Positions 35,582 to 44,122 of a stretch of 57,929 bases of DNA are shown here, piece after piece (position 1 is the first letter of the stretch; each line of letters starts with the position of its first letter). Location of the stretch: positions 1 to 57,929 of the forward strand of contig CAJCHZ010000099.1 of assembly GCA_903970165.1 (NCBI GenBank), read 5' to 3'. This stretch comes from Betaproteobacteria bacterium (GTDB lineage Bacteria > Acidobacteriota > Terriglobia > Acidiferrales > UBA7541). The notes beneath the pieces are model-generated. The model saw only the letters and a program-made list of their open reading frames with translations, had not been told where the DNA came from and made no database searches. The position numbers were made by a program, and so were the translations under genes.

Positions 35582-35652
35582 GCATCAGGGGCAGTCTGTT
35601 TTAAAACGAGGTGACGCACGTCCTGCCAGCAAGGGTGAGCCTGACGGCTTGA

Positions 35653-37263
35653 TCATCCGCCGCCCTTGTCGTGGCGCCATGTTGTCGCCACTGGCGGAAT
35701 GGCCTGGGTTCGCGGACGACCCAGGGTGATTTCACGGTAGCCGCCGCGTTGCCGAAAAAAGAGGCCGAGGGCCAGGAAACAAACGAACATGATCGACGGC
35801 AGGATGGCAATTTTCGCCAGGGCGGCCTGATTGGTCTGGGTGACGATTTTTTGCACCTGAGCTTGGTCGCTGCTGGAAAGGGACTTGATTTTCGCCTTGT
35901 CGAGTGGCTGGAAAGCAAAACCGAATTTTTGTTGCACGGGTCCGGCGACTACGGCATGCAGGGCGGAGTTGTCCCGTAGCAGGTTTCGGTCGAGCGATGC
36001 ATCCTGCAGTGTGCCAAGGAAAGGCCCTCCGAGAATGCCAACCGAGATCATCCCTAGCGCGCTGATGGCGTTAAGGGTCAACGCGCCGCCGCGAGGGAAT
36101 TGTTCGGACGCGAGGCCGAGCATGGTCGGCCAAGACAAACCAGTGCCTAGGCCATAGAGCGTGGCTGCCGCGAAAATGAGGAGTGGAGCGACACCCGCAT
36201 GGGCGAGACAGAAGAGCCCCGCAGCGGCGATAAGTGAGCTTGCGACTAAAAGACCGACCGGACCGAGGCGACGGACTAGGGGGGCCGCAAAGAAGCGAAG
36301 CCCGAACATGATGGCCGAGGTGTAGATGAGTACCCAGTTGCCGGCGTTGGCGCCGAAACCGTTCAGCACCGGCGTGAGCAGAGCGGGGATCCAGCTGTTG
36401 GTGCCTAGCTCCGTCGCGGCCATGAGTATCATAACCAACAAAAGAAAGATGAACATCGGGCGTCCGAACGCGCGGCAATGGAAGGCGAAATAGAGCGTTG
36501 GCACGAGGGCGTAGGCGACCGCCAACAAAAAAGAATGACCGATAGGAAGAATGCAAGCGCCAAAGACCAGGCCCACTTCGTTGAGGGCGTAGATGGCGAA
36601 CGTGCAAACGATCAGGCATCCCGCCCAACCGAATTCGTTCAACATGCCCAGGTAGGATACCTCGGCGGCAACCCTCTCCTGGACGGGAAATCTCTGACCG
36701 AGCATCATCAGACCATAAACCAGGGTGGGGAGAAGAAAGAGGCCGATCTTCCAACGCCAGCCAAGAGCGCTGAGCGAGATGGCCATTAGACCCCCGAGCA
36801 CGAGTCCAGCAGCCCAGCCGGAATGGAGCATGATGAGTCGTGACGTCTTGTTTTTAGCATAGAGCGTGGCGGTGACCGGATTGACGACTGCCTCGATGGT
36901 GCCGTTGGCCAGCGAGAATAGTAAGGTACCGATGTAGAGCGACGCGTAGCCACGAGCGGTGATCGTAATGATCGCGGAGAGCGCATGGAGAACCCAGGCG
37001 AACGCCATGGCGCGGCCATAACCGATGCGGTCGATGATCAAACTAAAAAAAATGATGCTCAGCGCAAAAGGAAAGAGGCCGGCCCCCTGGAGCGCGCCTT
37101 TCTGGCTTTCGGTAAGATCGAACACAACGCCGAGGGTATTGAGCAGCATTGCGCGCACGATGAAACCGAAGGCAGTTGCTGCGAGCGAAAAGATACAGGC
37201 CGCGAAAAGCCGATTTTCCTTTTTCATGATGAATTCAGCACGAATGGTCGGGGCGGTGGTCAC
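35653..37263 (-). CDS. MFS transporter
   Basis: Up to 536 residues. GTG 37263 opens the frame, but ATG 37227 (MKKENRLFAACIFSLA) places the first helix at the N-terminus and is preferred. About twelve hydrophobic helices are seen, with the MFS loop IIDRIGYGRAMAFAW after helix 2. A large polar insert lies near the C-terminus (GFAFQPLDKAKIKSLSSSDQ, ~450-490) before the last helix. It resembles the sugar-transporter-like branch of MFS. Substrate unknown; its neighbours are relics and a signalling protein, so context does not help. It appears intact inside an otherwise eroded region. Confidence 0.8.
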   Translation of the reverse strand: MTTAPTIRAEFIMKKENRLFAACIFSLAATAFGFIVRAMLLNTLGVVFDLTESQKGALQGAGLFPFALSIIFFSLIIDRIGYGRAMAFAWVLHALSAIITITARGYASLYIGTLLFSLANGTIEAVVNPVTATLYAKNKTSRLIMLHSGWAAGLVLGGLMAISLSALGWRWKIGLFLLPTLVYGLMMLGQRFPVQERVAAEVSYLGMLNEFGWAGCLIVCTFAIYALNEVGLVFGACILPIGHSFLLAVAYALVPTLYFAFHCRAFGRPMFIFLLLVMILMAATELGTNSWIPALLTPVLNGFGANAGNWVLIYTSAIMFGLRFFAAPLVRRLGPVGLLVASSLIAAAGLFCLAHAGVAPLLIFAAATLYGLGTGLSWPTMLGLASEQFPRGGALTLNAISALGMISVGILGGPFLGTLQDASLDRNLLRDNSALHAVVAGPVQQKFGFAFQPLDKAKIKSLSSSDQAQVQKIVTQTNQAALAKIAILPSIMFVCFLALGLFFRQRGGYREITLGRPRTQAIPPVATTWRHDKGGG

Positions 37264-37279
37264 GAAGCGTTATTCTCAG

Positions 37280-37470
37280 TTAGGCCGCATGCAAGATCAC
37301 GCCCATGGTCTTGAGCAAGGTCTCCGCCGCGCACGGTTTCCTCTGGAGATGCTTGACTCCACAATCCAGCACTCTGTTCCCACCGCATTTTCAGACAGAC
37401 CGCCCGCGCTCATTATTTTCGACGCGGGATTGCTTCGCACCAGGACGCGAATGAGACTCGGAACGTCTCG
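37280..37470 (-). pseudogene. Response-regulator receiver domain relic
   Basis: On the minus strand one frame contains SKIMSAGGLSENAVG, which matches the beta-4/alpha-4 region of a CheY-like receiver (S-A-G-x position). After a frameshift another frame continues LDCGVKHLQRKPCAAETLLK and TMGVILHAA before TAA at 37280-37282. The second part carries the conserved K-P of beta-5 and the last helix. It is the tail of a hybrid kinase or response regulator, broken by at least one frameshift. Confidence 0.6.
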
Positions 37471-37524
37471 AGGTTAGCGTCGTTATGAGATCAATGAGGA
37501 GTTGGGTTGCCGGTGTCATTCGTT

Positions 37525-40182
37525 CTAAGCTTGCACCGACGTGCCGACCGCGAAGGCTTCAAACTTGGAAGAAGTCAAGGCTGGACTGAAGAGAAATCCT
37601 TGGTACATGGAGCAGCCTGCTCTTTCGAGAAACTCACGCTGTGCTTCGGTCTCCACGCCCTCGGCAATTACCGTCAGATTTAGATTCTGACCCAACGTTA
37701 TAATGGTGCGAGCAATCGAAGCGTCCTTGTCATTCGTGAGCAGATCCTTTACGAACGCGCGATCAACCTTAAGTTGACTCAAGGGCAGACGCTTCAGGTG
37801 CGACAGAGAAGAGTATCCGATACCGAAGTCGTCAACAGAAAACTCGATGCCAAGTGCTTTGAGTGCTTCCATTTTGACTATAGTATCCTCTAGTTTCTCC
37901 AGCATGGAGCTTTCCGTTATTTCAAGCTTGAGTTTGCACGGATTCGCTCCCGATTTCCGCAGCGCTTCAAGGACGAGATTTACGAAGTGCAAATCGAGGA
38001 GCTGACGGAGACTGACATTCACCGCAATACTGAGGTGCTGCATGTTTGGGTTCTTGGCCCATTTCGAGAGCTGCAAGCAAGCGGTCTCCAGCACCCAGCG
38101 ACCAAGCTCAACAATGAGTCCGGCATCCTCGGCTAAAGGGATGAATTCATTTGGGGGGACCATGCCACGTTGCGGATGTCGCCAGCGCAGCAAGGCTTCG
38201 GCGCTGATCACTTGCCCATCCTTGTTCACCTGCGGTTGATAGAACAGTTCGAACTCGTTCTTCTGCACAGCGTGCCGCAGATCCGCTCGGAGCGCGGCAC
38301 GGGACGTGACGTACGTCTGCATTTCCGGATCGAAGAAAGACAACGCATTGCGACCCGTTGACTTGGCCCGATACATCGCCAGATCTGATTGTTTAAGCAA
38401 GTCCTCTGCCGTGTCGGATAAGCCGGAGAACAGAGTGATGCCTATGCTCGCAGTGCTTTCGGTCTCGTTACCTCTCAACTTAAAAGGCAGTAGAAATGCT
38501 CCGAGAATCTTATCCGCCACAAGCTTTGCGGTCGCCCCCGCCGTCTTGACATCCGCGCTCAATCCCTCCAGCAATACGATGAATTCATCACCGCCTAGTC
38601 TGGCCACAGTGTCCATTTTGCGGATGCAGGATGTGAGACGAATTGCGACTTGCTGGAGCAATAGGTCGCCTATGTGGTGGCCCAGCGTATCGTTCAGACT
38701 CTTGAAATCGTCCAAATCAATGAAAAGTACTGCCCCCGTTGTCTTTTGACGAGCCGCGATGGTCAGCGCCCGATCGAGCCGCTCTCGCAAGAGCTGACGG
38801 TTCGGGAGTCCTGTAAGGGTATCGTAAAAGGCGAGGCGTTCCATTTTTGCCTCGGCGGCCTTTCGTTTTGTGATGTCGGTGTTGATGAAAAGAATCGAAC
38901 GTGGCTTGTCATCATGGCCCTTCACCATCGTTATGCGGCTCTCGACATTCAGAGTGCTGCCGTCGCGTCGGCGCTGAATACCTTCTCCGACCCAAACGCC
39001 ATCTTTTAAGACTAAAGCAACGCGCGCGTTGATTTCCGAGGCATCGTCATGAAGGATTTCTGTCGCCAGCCGCCCGAGCACCTCTTGGGATGTCCACCCA
39101 TAAAGGCGTTCTGCGCCTTTGTTCCAGTAGCGGACGCGTCGTTGGAAATCCACAACATAAATTGCATCCTGGGCATTGTCGAGAAGTTCAGCCTGTTCGC
39201 GAATATTCTCATCTGCCTGCCTGCGCTCGGTGATATCCGTGCACACACCGAGCACGGCCTTCTCGCCCGTTTCGGCCACGGTGAACGGAATCTTAACGGT
39301 CTGGAGAAAGCGCGTGCGGCCTGACAAATCTGTCCTCGGTTCCTCCGATATGACCATCTTGTTACCAGACTGGAGGACTGCGAGATCGTCTGCGCGGTAA
39401 GCATCGGCCTGCGCTTTGTCGGCCACCAAATCAAAGTCGTCTTTTCCGAGAATCTCCTCGATGGAAAGGCCTGCGAGCTCGGCCAGCGCGGGATTGGCGA
39501 AGATGTGACGGCCGGCGGCGTCCTTCGCGAAGATGCCATGTGGCACCAGATTGGTGATCAGGCGCAGTAGCTCCTCGCTTTGCCGCAACGCGTTCTCGGC
39601 AAGTTTCCGCTCGGTGATGTCCTCCGCGATCACCATCAGTGATGTGATTTCTCCCCCGGGCGCGTGGGTGGCCGAAACGCTGTCGCGCGTCCACAGAATG
39701 TCTCCGTTCTTTTTCAAGTACCGCTTTTCCATGAAAAAGCCTTCCCGATGACCAGCGAGCAGCTCGTCCCGCAACTTGAGGTTGCAGCTGAGATCATCCG
39801 GATGTGTCAGCGACGCGAAATTCAAGGTCCGCAATTCGTCCTCCGTATAGCCAAGCATCCGGCAGTAGGCCGCATTCGCCTGCAAGTAACTGCCTTGCGG
39901 TGTTGCGACGGCGATGCCGATGGCTGCGGCTGCGAACAAGCCGCGCAACCGTTCCTCGCTCTCTTGCAATTTCTCCTGCGCCTCCCGGAGGGTTTGGGAG
40001 GGACCGCCGGGATGGAGCAAGGGATCCACTTGCTCTGCCGTCAGTTCCTGTAACCGCTGCTCTATCTCGCGGAGGGTTAGCACCAGGGCGGCAATTTCGT
40101 CCAGGCGGGCTTTTTCCTCGCATCCAACGGGCGTTTTCATTGAGTTCGGATTGTGATACTGATACCAATTCCGGAGGGGCAC
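37525..40182 (-). CDS. PAS-PAS-PAS-GGDEF-EAL cyclic-di-GMP signalling protein
   Basis: An 885-residue soluble protein; ATG 40140 (MKTPVGCEEKAR) is an alternative to GTG 40182. A short coiled-coil (25-80) precedes three PAS domains (~78-190, 203-320, 331-440), each ending in a D-I-T-x-R-K/R-like motif (EDITERK, TDITERR, TDITKRK). A diguanylate cyclase domain (~447-610) has an intact GGDEF at 530-534. A phosphodiesterase domain (~630-880) has EAL at 662-664 and retains DDFGIGYSSL and KVDRAFV. Both active-site signatures are present, so either activity is possible. No transmembrane helix is seen, so it senses a cytoplasmic signal. Confidence 0.92.
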   Translation of the reverse strand: MPLRNWYQYHNPNSMKTPVGCEEKARLDEIAALVLTLREIEQRLQELTAEQVDPLLHPGGPSQTLREAQEKLQESEERLRGLFAAAAIGIAVATPQGSYLQANAAYCRMLGYTEDELRTLNFASLTHPDDLSCNLKLRDELLAGHREGFFMEKRYLKKNGDILWTRDSVSATHAPGGEITSLMVIAEDITERKLAENALRQSEELLRLITNLVPHGIFAKDAAGRHIFANPALAELAGLSIEEILGKDDFDLVADKAQADAYRADDLAVLQSGNKMVISEEPRTDLSGRTRFLQTVKIPFTVAETGEKAVLGVCTDITERRQADENIREQAELLDNAQDAIYVVDFQRRVRYWNKGAERLYGWTSQEVLGRLATEILHDDASEINARVALVLKDGVWVGEGIQRRRDGSTLNVESRITMVKGHDDKPRSILFINTDITKRKAAEAKMERLAFYDTLTGLPNRQLLRERLDRALTIAARQKTTGAVLFIDLDDFKSLNDTLGHHIGDLLLQQVAIRLTSCIRKMDTVARLGGDEFIVLLEGLSADVKTAGATAKLVADKILGAFLLPFKLRGNETESTASIGITLFSGLSDTAEDLLKQSDLAMYRAKSTGRNALSFFDPEMQTYVTSRAALRADLRHAVQKNEFELFYQPQVNKDGQVISAEALLRWRHPQRGMVPPNEFIPLAEDAGLIVELGRWVLETACLQLSKWAKNPNMQHLSIAVNVSLRQLLDLHFVNLVLEALRKSGANPCKLKLEITESSMLEKLEDTIVKMEALKALGIEFSVDDFGIGYSSLSHLKRLPLSQLKVDRAFVKDLLTNDKDASIARTIITLGQNLNLTVIAEGVETEAQREFLERAGCSMYQGFLFSPALTSSKFEAFAVGTSVQA

Positions 40183-40575
40183 GGGCTCGCGCAGTCGGCA
40201 ATCCTGCAGACAGTCATGGCCTATACGCTTAACCTGAGTCGTGCCATCGAAATACTCAGGGCAGCCTCCATAAGTCGCCTAATAGCCTAGTAAGCTGACC
40301 GAGGCAATCGCACTGCCATCTTTAATTACTTTACCGAAGGCTCTTCCCCGGCCGACGCTGGATGGTCATCCAGGGATTTAGATCGGCGAATAAGTATGAA
40401 TCCACAATGTTTAGTGCCTTGGGTTCAATCACTAGATGTACGGGCAGCAACATAAGTTCGCGCCCTTCTTGCATCGAACGCCACCGTCAAAACCACCTAC
40501 GCTGTCCAGAATCCAGAAAACTGTGCGAAATCTAGATAGACCATCCCAAGCTCGCCAGCGTCTAGAACGTATAAA
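40183..40575. other. Intergenic region upstream of the GGDEF-EAL gene
   Basis: About 390 bases with no supported gene. A small hairpin CTGGAT-GGTC-ATCCAG occurs near 40358-40373, but no terminator or recognisable riboswitch. The minus-strand promoter of the GGDEF-EAL gene should lie here. Confidence 0.4.
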
Positions 40576-40695
40576 CCTGAATTCCTAAATTGAATTGCAC
40601 TGTTTTGCCCTAACTCGGTTAAGTTTCAGTTGGTTGAAAGAAACGCCGAGGAGGACAAAACAGTGCAATTCAATAATTCAATTTAGGAATTCAGG
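40576..40695. repeat. 120-bp palindromic element with 32/40-bp inverted arms
   Basis: The left arm (40576-40607) begins CCTGAATTCCTAAATTGAAT and ends ACTGTTTTG. The right arm (40656-40695) is its reverse complement apart from one extra copy of the 8-mer AATTCAAT, which stands in perfect tandem there. Forty-eight bases separate the arms and contain no gene. The size and perfect arms suggest a miniature inverted-repeat element or the fused ends of an excised insertion sequence. No flanking target duplication was identified. Confidence 0.75.
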
Positions 40696-40834
40696 CTCAA
40701 TTGGAAAATAAATGGAAAATGAAAGGAGTCTGCCGGAGCTGGGTGGAATCGCCATACCGCGAGTCAGCGAGCCGCTCGGATGGGCAAATTGCGGAGGGCG
40801 GGGTGGACTAGCTGGAGGGCTTACACACGAGCGC

Positions 40835-41040
40835 TCATCGGTAGAATAGAACCTTCCCGGAAGGATCGAGTTGTTGCAAGAAATCAAAATCAAGAACATT
40901 GCGGGTCAGCACGGAGCAACCATGCTTCCTGGCTGTGGCGAATAGCAAGGCATCGTTCAACACCCGGCGTCGCTGGTCGCTCTTGTATGCCTGTATGCCT
41001 GCAGCCGGGCGAGTAGCCTGTTGTACTCACGTTCGCACTA
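40835..41040 (-). pseudogene. PIN-domain (VapC-like) toxin relic
   Basis: On the minus strand REYNRLLARLQAY (around 41036-40990) is followed, after a frameshift, by KSDQRRRVLNDALLFATARK and HGCSVLTRNVLDFDFLQQLD, ending PSGKVLFYR and TGA at 40835-40837. The ND-LLFATAR and LTRN-DFD segments are the C-terminal acidic-site region of PIN-domain RNases. The frameshift coincides with an 8-base tandem duplication (TATGCCTG twice on the plus strand). A stop lies just upstream, so the N-terminal half is gone. It is the remains of a toxin-antitoxin locus. Confidence 0.65.
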
Positions 41041-41119
41041 ATCGAGAGACCCTATGTTACATACTCTAGGCACTTATTTACATCTGCCGAGGATTTGGTA
41101 CACTGTTCTAGAGGGCATC

Positions 41120-41719
41120 ATGCAAAACTCAAAAGCCGAAAAGCTCCGCAAGCTGGCCTCGAAACGCCAGATCGTAAGGGCCAAAGATGCCAGGGAACTC
41201 GGCATTCCCCGAACGTATCTCCCGCGGCTGGCGCGCCAAGGGGACCTGGAAAAGGTCGGCCGCGGGCTCTATTCCTCTCGGGATTTCTCCGGAACCGAGA
41301 ACGCCTCCCTAATCGAAGCGGCTTACCAAATCCCCAAGGGGATCGTCTGCCTGCTCTCCGCCCTCCGGTTCCACAATTTCACCACGCAGTCTCCACACGA
41401 GGTCTGGATGGCGATCGGTCACAAAGCCTGGGCTCCCAAAGGTTCCTCTCCCCCCGTTCGCATCGTGCGCATGTCCGGGCCTGCCCTTCACTTTGGAACG
41501 AAAGAATATTCTATTTCCGGCGCAACTCTTCGCGTGTTTTCCCCGGCAAAGACGGTGGCCGACTGCTTCAAGTTTCGCAGCAAGGTTGGCCTCGATGTCG
41601 CCATCGAAGCCCTCAAGGAATGCCGCCAGCAGAAGAAAGCCTCGATGGACGAACTCGCTGCCGCCGCCAAAGTCTGCCGCGTCGCCAACGTCATGCGTCC
41701 GTATCTGGAGTCACTCTAG
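41120..41719 (+). CDS. AbiEi-family antitoxin/transcriptional regulator
   Basis: A 199-residue protein. ATG 41120 begins MQNSKAEKLRKLASKRQIV. The N-terminal winged-helix part (RAKDARELGIPRTYLPRLAR, then GDLEKVGRGLYSS) and the larger C-terminal domain (PKGIVCLLSALRFHNF; LRVFSPAKTVADCFKFR; GLDVAIEAL) match the AbiEi antitoxins of type IV toxin-antitoxin systems. Such proteins repress their own operon and counter the AbiEii nucleotidyltransferase. The toxin-position gene starts at the very next base after its stop (TAG-TTG). It looks intact although its partner is damaged. Confidence 0.85.
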   Translation: MQNSKAEKLRKLASKRQIVRAKDARELGIPRTYLPRLARQGDLEKVGRGLYSSRDFSGTENASLIEAAYQIPKGIVCLLSALRFHNFTTQSPHEVWMAIGHKAWAPKGSSPPVRIVRMSGPALHFGTKEYSISGATLRVFSPAKTVADCFKFRSKVGLDVAIEALKECRQQKKASMDELAAAAKVCRVANVMRPYLESL

Positions 41720-42358
41720 TTGACAAAACCGGCCCAAAAGAACCTCCCTGCTTCCGTCCGCCAGAAGCTCGCGAACCTAGCACGCAAGCGCAACGTGGAT
41801 TTCGGACTGATCCTCGTCAAGTACGGGCTCGAACGTATTCTCTTCCGGCTGAGCCGCTCCCGTCACCGCGACGATTTCATTCTAAAAGGCGCGCTGCTCT
41901 TCGAGCTGTGGACGGAACAACCCTATCGCCCGACAAGGGATGCTGATTTCCTCGGTCGCGGTGACAACGCCCCGGAGCGCTTCGCACGTATTTTTCGGGA
42001 ACTCTGCGTTTTGGAAGTCGTCGAGGACGGCCTGCGCTTCGTTGCCGAGACCGTCGAAGCGGGGCGCATATCCGAGGATGCCGACTACGAAGGCGTCCGG
42101 GTGACCTTCGTCGCATATCTCGAACGCGCAAAGATTCCCATTCAGATTGACATCGGCTTCGGTGAAGACGTGAAGACGGTCCAGGAACTGATGCGGCACG
42201 CAAGCAGCAGATTGACGCTGGACGTGTACGCGCAGGCTCTGACCCCGGTTAAACGGGCAGCACATCTGAAGTTGGTTGGATTGATTCAGCCAGCAGCAGA
42301 AACAGCACTTGGTCCTTTATGGTCCCGCGCTGAAGATGGAGTCGCTGTAAGTAGTTGA
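41720..42358 (+). pseudogene. AbiEii nucleotidyltransferase toxin truncated and fused to an integrase C-terminus
   Basis: A 212-codon open frame (TTG start) made of two unrelated parts. Residues 1-~152 are an AbiEii N-terminus: FILKGALLFELW (~52-63) and the catalytic TRDADFLG (~71-78), continuing to the strand IQIDIGFGED. AbiEii proteins go on for another ~140 residues with essential C-terminal motifs. Here the frame switches at ~42170 to VKTVQELMRHASSRLTLDVY and AQALTPVKRAAH, the box III tail of a tyrosine recombinase, ending GVAVSS. The recombinase catalytic core is absent. Neither activity is likely. The join lies ~190 bases from tRNA-Gly, as expected for an element integrated there and then partly deleted. 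Confidence 0.8.
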
Positions 42359-42363
42359 AATTA

Positions 42364-42437
42364 TGGAGCGGCCTATCGGAATCGAACCGACACCTGAACC
42401 TTGGCAAGGTTCCGTACTACCACTATACTAAGGCCGC
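42364..42437 (-). tRNA. tRNA-Gly (GCC)
   Basis: On the minus strand the acceptor arms GCGGCCT (42437-42431) and AGGCCGC pair fully. The D arm GTAT...GTAC has a seven-base loop, the anticodon arm GAACC-TTGCCAA-GGTTC gives anticodon GCC, and the T arm contains GGTTCGATTCC. U73 and an encoded CCA follow. All standard for bacterial tRNA-Gly. Its 3' end abuts the integrase-derived tail of the AbiEii fusion, so it is the probable attachment site of the island to its left. Confidence 0.95.
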
Positions 42438-42532
42438 TCAATCTCGCTTCTTTTTATAACACGCCAGCCTGTGCAGCGACAAGCCCATCGTCGCGCCACT
42501 TTTAACCCTGCAATCTGCGAAAGGAAACTACC

Positions 42533-42760
42533 TCAGGACACTTGTGTAACTCGGGCGGACTTAACCACCGGCGAGCGTTTCTGCCGGTCTGCGAAGCGAT
42601 CCGCCTTGTCCTTGTCGGTGTACACGCGGCCAAACTTCTCGCCGTCCGCGTAATAAACCGTCACCAGAAAATGATGATGCTTTCGTCTTTTGTCTCTGCT
42701 GAAATTGGTCGGTTCTTTCTTCGCGGACTTTTTTGTCACAGTTTTCGTCACAGAGGCCAT
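42533..42760 (-). CDS. Small basic hypothetical protein (75 aa)
   Basis: Starting at ATG 42760 (MASVTKTVTKKSAKKEP) rather than a start ten codons earlier. A lysine-rich N-terminus is followed by HHFLVTVYYADGEKFGRVYT and DKDKADRFADRQKRSP, which has regular strand-helix character and reads like a genuine small domain. The plus strand offers only a low-quality overlapping frame. No family recognised. It lies ~95 bases from the tRNA gene, on the same strand and upstream of it. Confidence 0.5.
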   Translation of the reverse strand: MASVTKTVTKKSAKKEPTNFSRDKRRKHHHFLVTVYYADGEKFGRVYTDKDKADRFADRQKRSPVVKSARVTQVS

Positions 42761-43176
42761 CCCTGTTGTGTGATACGTCGTATTAGGCAACTATCGCAGG
42801 GATGCGCCACATGTGCAAGTACGCCCCTAGATAGTTAAGCGACTTCTCTAACAACAATTTGGAATGTGACAATCGCGTAAACGGTTGATGTTCACGGCCG
42901 ATGTTCCATTGCCCCACAGAGCCCCAAAGCCCGTTCATGTCTGCTTTAGGAGCGCAAGAAGTCCTTTGTAAATGTTTTGGATGAACCCCTCAACCCGCCA
43001 GTTGCGCAGGAAGTTGCTTTCCAGCCGCATTTTCACCCTTTTGCCGCATTTTTCATGCGGCCAAAGTGGCCTGCTGCGCATCCAAAAGATGTTGCGCATG
43101 ATGAAACTTTTGCGGCGTTTTTTCGTCTTACTGAGTGAGGCCAACGATAAGCTGTATGTGGCGGAGATTGAATGCC
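42761..43176. other. Intergenic region with ambiguous small frames
   Basis: About 415 bases. It holds a hairpin GCCGCA-TTTTTCA-TGCGGC near 43041-43059. Overlapping small frames occur on both strands, including a 69-codon minus-strand one (42935-43144), none with a convincing ribosome binding site or family signature. Confidence 0.35.
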
Positions 43177-43446
43177 ATGATGACCATAACGAAACTCCCG
43201 CCCCTCGTGGAAGACCTGCGAACTCATTCGCAGGAGCAGATTGCTGAACTTCGCATTCTGCTACAGTCCGGGGCTCCTTCGCGGCCAGATCCGCGGCGGC
43301 CCGGCTTCTTTGAAGTCGAAGGGCGTTCGAGCATTTATTACGTTTTTAAATATCCTACGGGGTCGAAGGTAATGCTGCTCGGCGTATGGGAACGCGATAG
43401 CGATCCCGTTGCGGAGCTAGTGGCTTACACCTGCCCCGCGGCGTAA
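43177..43446 (+). CDS. Conserved-looking small hypothetical protein (89 aa)
   Basis: The frame from ATG 43177 (MMTITKLPPLVEDLRTHSQE) carries a predicted helix followed by a compact beta domain: RRPGFFEVEGRSSIYYVFKY and GSKVMLLGVWERDSDPVAEL. The composition is that of a folded soluble protein. An in-frame start 42 bases upstream is possible. A bidirectional terminator lies just past its stop. Function not recognised. Confidence 0.55.
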   Translation: MMTITKLPPLVEDLRTHSQEQIAELRILLQSGAPSRPDPRRPGFFEVEGRSSIYYVFKYPTGSKVMLLGVWERDSDPVAELVAYTCPAA

Positions 43447-43480
43447 ATTCCCGTTTTTCTCCTGAGAGCGCATAAATCTG

Positions 43481-43513
43481 AAAAGCGTCCCGGTGGCAGC
43501 CGGGACGCTTTTT
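43481..43513. terminator. Bidirectional intrinsic terminator
   Basis: GCGTCCCGG (43485-43493) pairs with CCGGGACGC (43500-43508) around TGGCAG. It is flanked by AAAA on the left and TTTTT on the right, so it works for both the plus-strand hypothetical gene and the convergent msrB gene that ends at 43519. Confidence 0.9.
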
Positions 43514-43518
43514 AGTTT

Positions 43519-43917
43519 CTACTCTTTTTCATCCAGATTCAGCGCCGCCGAGTTGATGCAGTACCGCAATCCCGTTGGCTTGGGTCCGTCGTCAAACACG
43601 TGCCCCAGGTGCGCGTCACACCGGCTGCACTTTACTTCGACCCGCTTCATCCCATGGCTCACGTCCGTCTCCGTCTCAACCGCCCCTTCCCCCACCGGCG
43701 CGTAAAAACTCGGCCACCCGGATCCCGAGTGGTATTTGGTCTCCGACGTAAACAGCGGCTGCCCGCAGCACACGCACTTGTACACTCCAGGCGTCTCCGT
43801 GTCTTCATACTCCCCGGTGAAGGGCGGTTCCGTCCCCTTCTGCCTCGTGACGTAGTATTGATTCGACGTGAGTTGTTTCTTCCACCCCGCCGCATCTTTC
43901 TGAATCTTCTCGTCCAT
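43519..43917 (-). CDS. msrB: Peptide-methionine (R)-S-oxide reductase
   Basis: A 132-residue protein. Two zinc-binding pairs, CVCC (~48-51) and CSRC (~97-100), bracket the core. GSGWPSFYAP is the substrate loop, HLGHVFDDGP the conserved His segment, and RYCINSAAL holds the catalytic Cys (~120). It reduces the R epimer of methionine sulfoxide in proteins with thioredoxin. No signal peptide, so cytoplasmic. Monocistronic, ending at the shared terminator. Confidence 0.94.
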   Translation of the reverse strand: MDEKIQKDAAGWKKQLTSNQYYVTRQKGTEPPFTGEYEDTETPGVYKCVCCGQPLFTSETKYHSGSGWPSFYAPVGEGAVETETDVSHGMKRVEVKCSRCDAHLGHVFDDGPKPTGLRYCINSAALNLDEKE

Positions 43918-44087
43918 CGTGTTCTCCTGTCCCCGCAGTCTATCTCAGGCTTGCTCTTGCTGACGTATTGGATACCGCTCAAGCCGCTTTGGATTCGCCC
44001 GCGGTTCCCGTTACCTCGATTGCCCCCGAGTTCTGACTCCAAACCCCATAGTCCAAAACATCGCGAATCCCACGCCCAAAACCGCAG

Positions 44088-44116
44088 TTGACACCCAGCC
44101 GGAATTTCTTTATTTT
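44088..44116 (+). promoter_or_regulatory. Sigma70-type promoter of the his operon
   Basis: TTGACA at 44088-44093, exactly 17 bases, then TATTTT at 44111-44116. The -35 box is a perfect consensus. The expected transcription start, ~7 bases past the -10, falls at about 44123, the first base of the leader-peptide ATG. Confidence 0.75.
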
Positions 44117-44122
44117 CATACC

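Noticed and set aside
42935..43144. A 69-codon lysine/arginine-rich minus-strand gene
   Set aside because: No ribosome binding site or family signature, and overlapping frames on the other strand are equally good.
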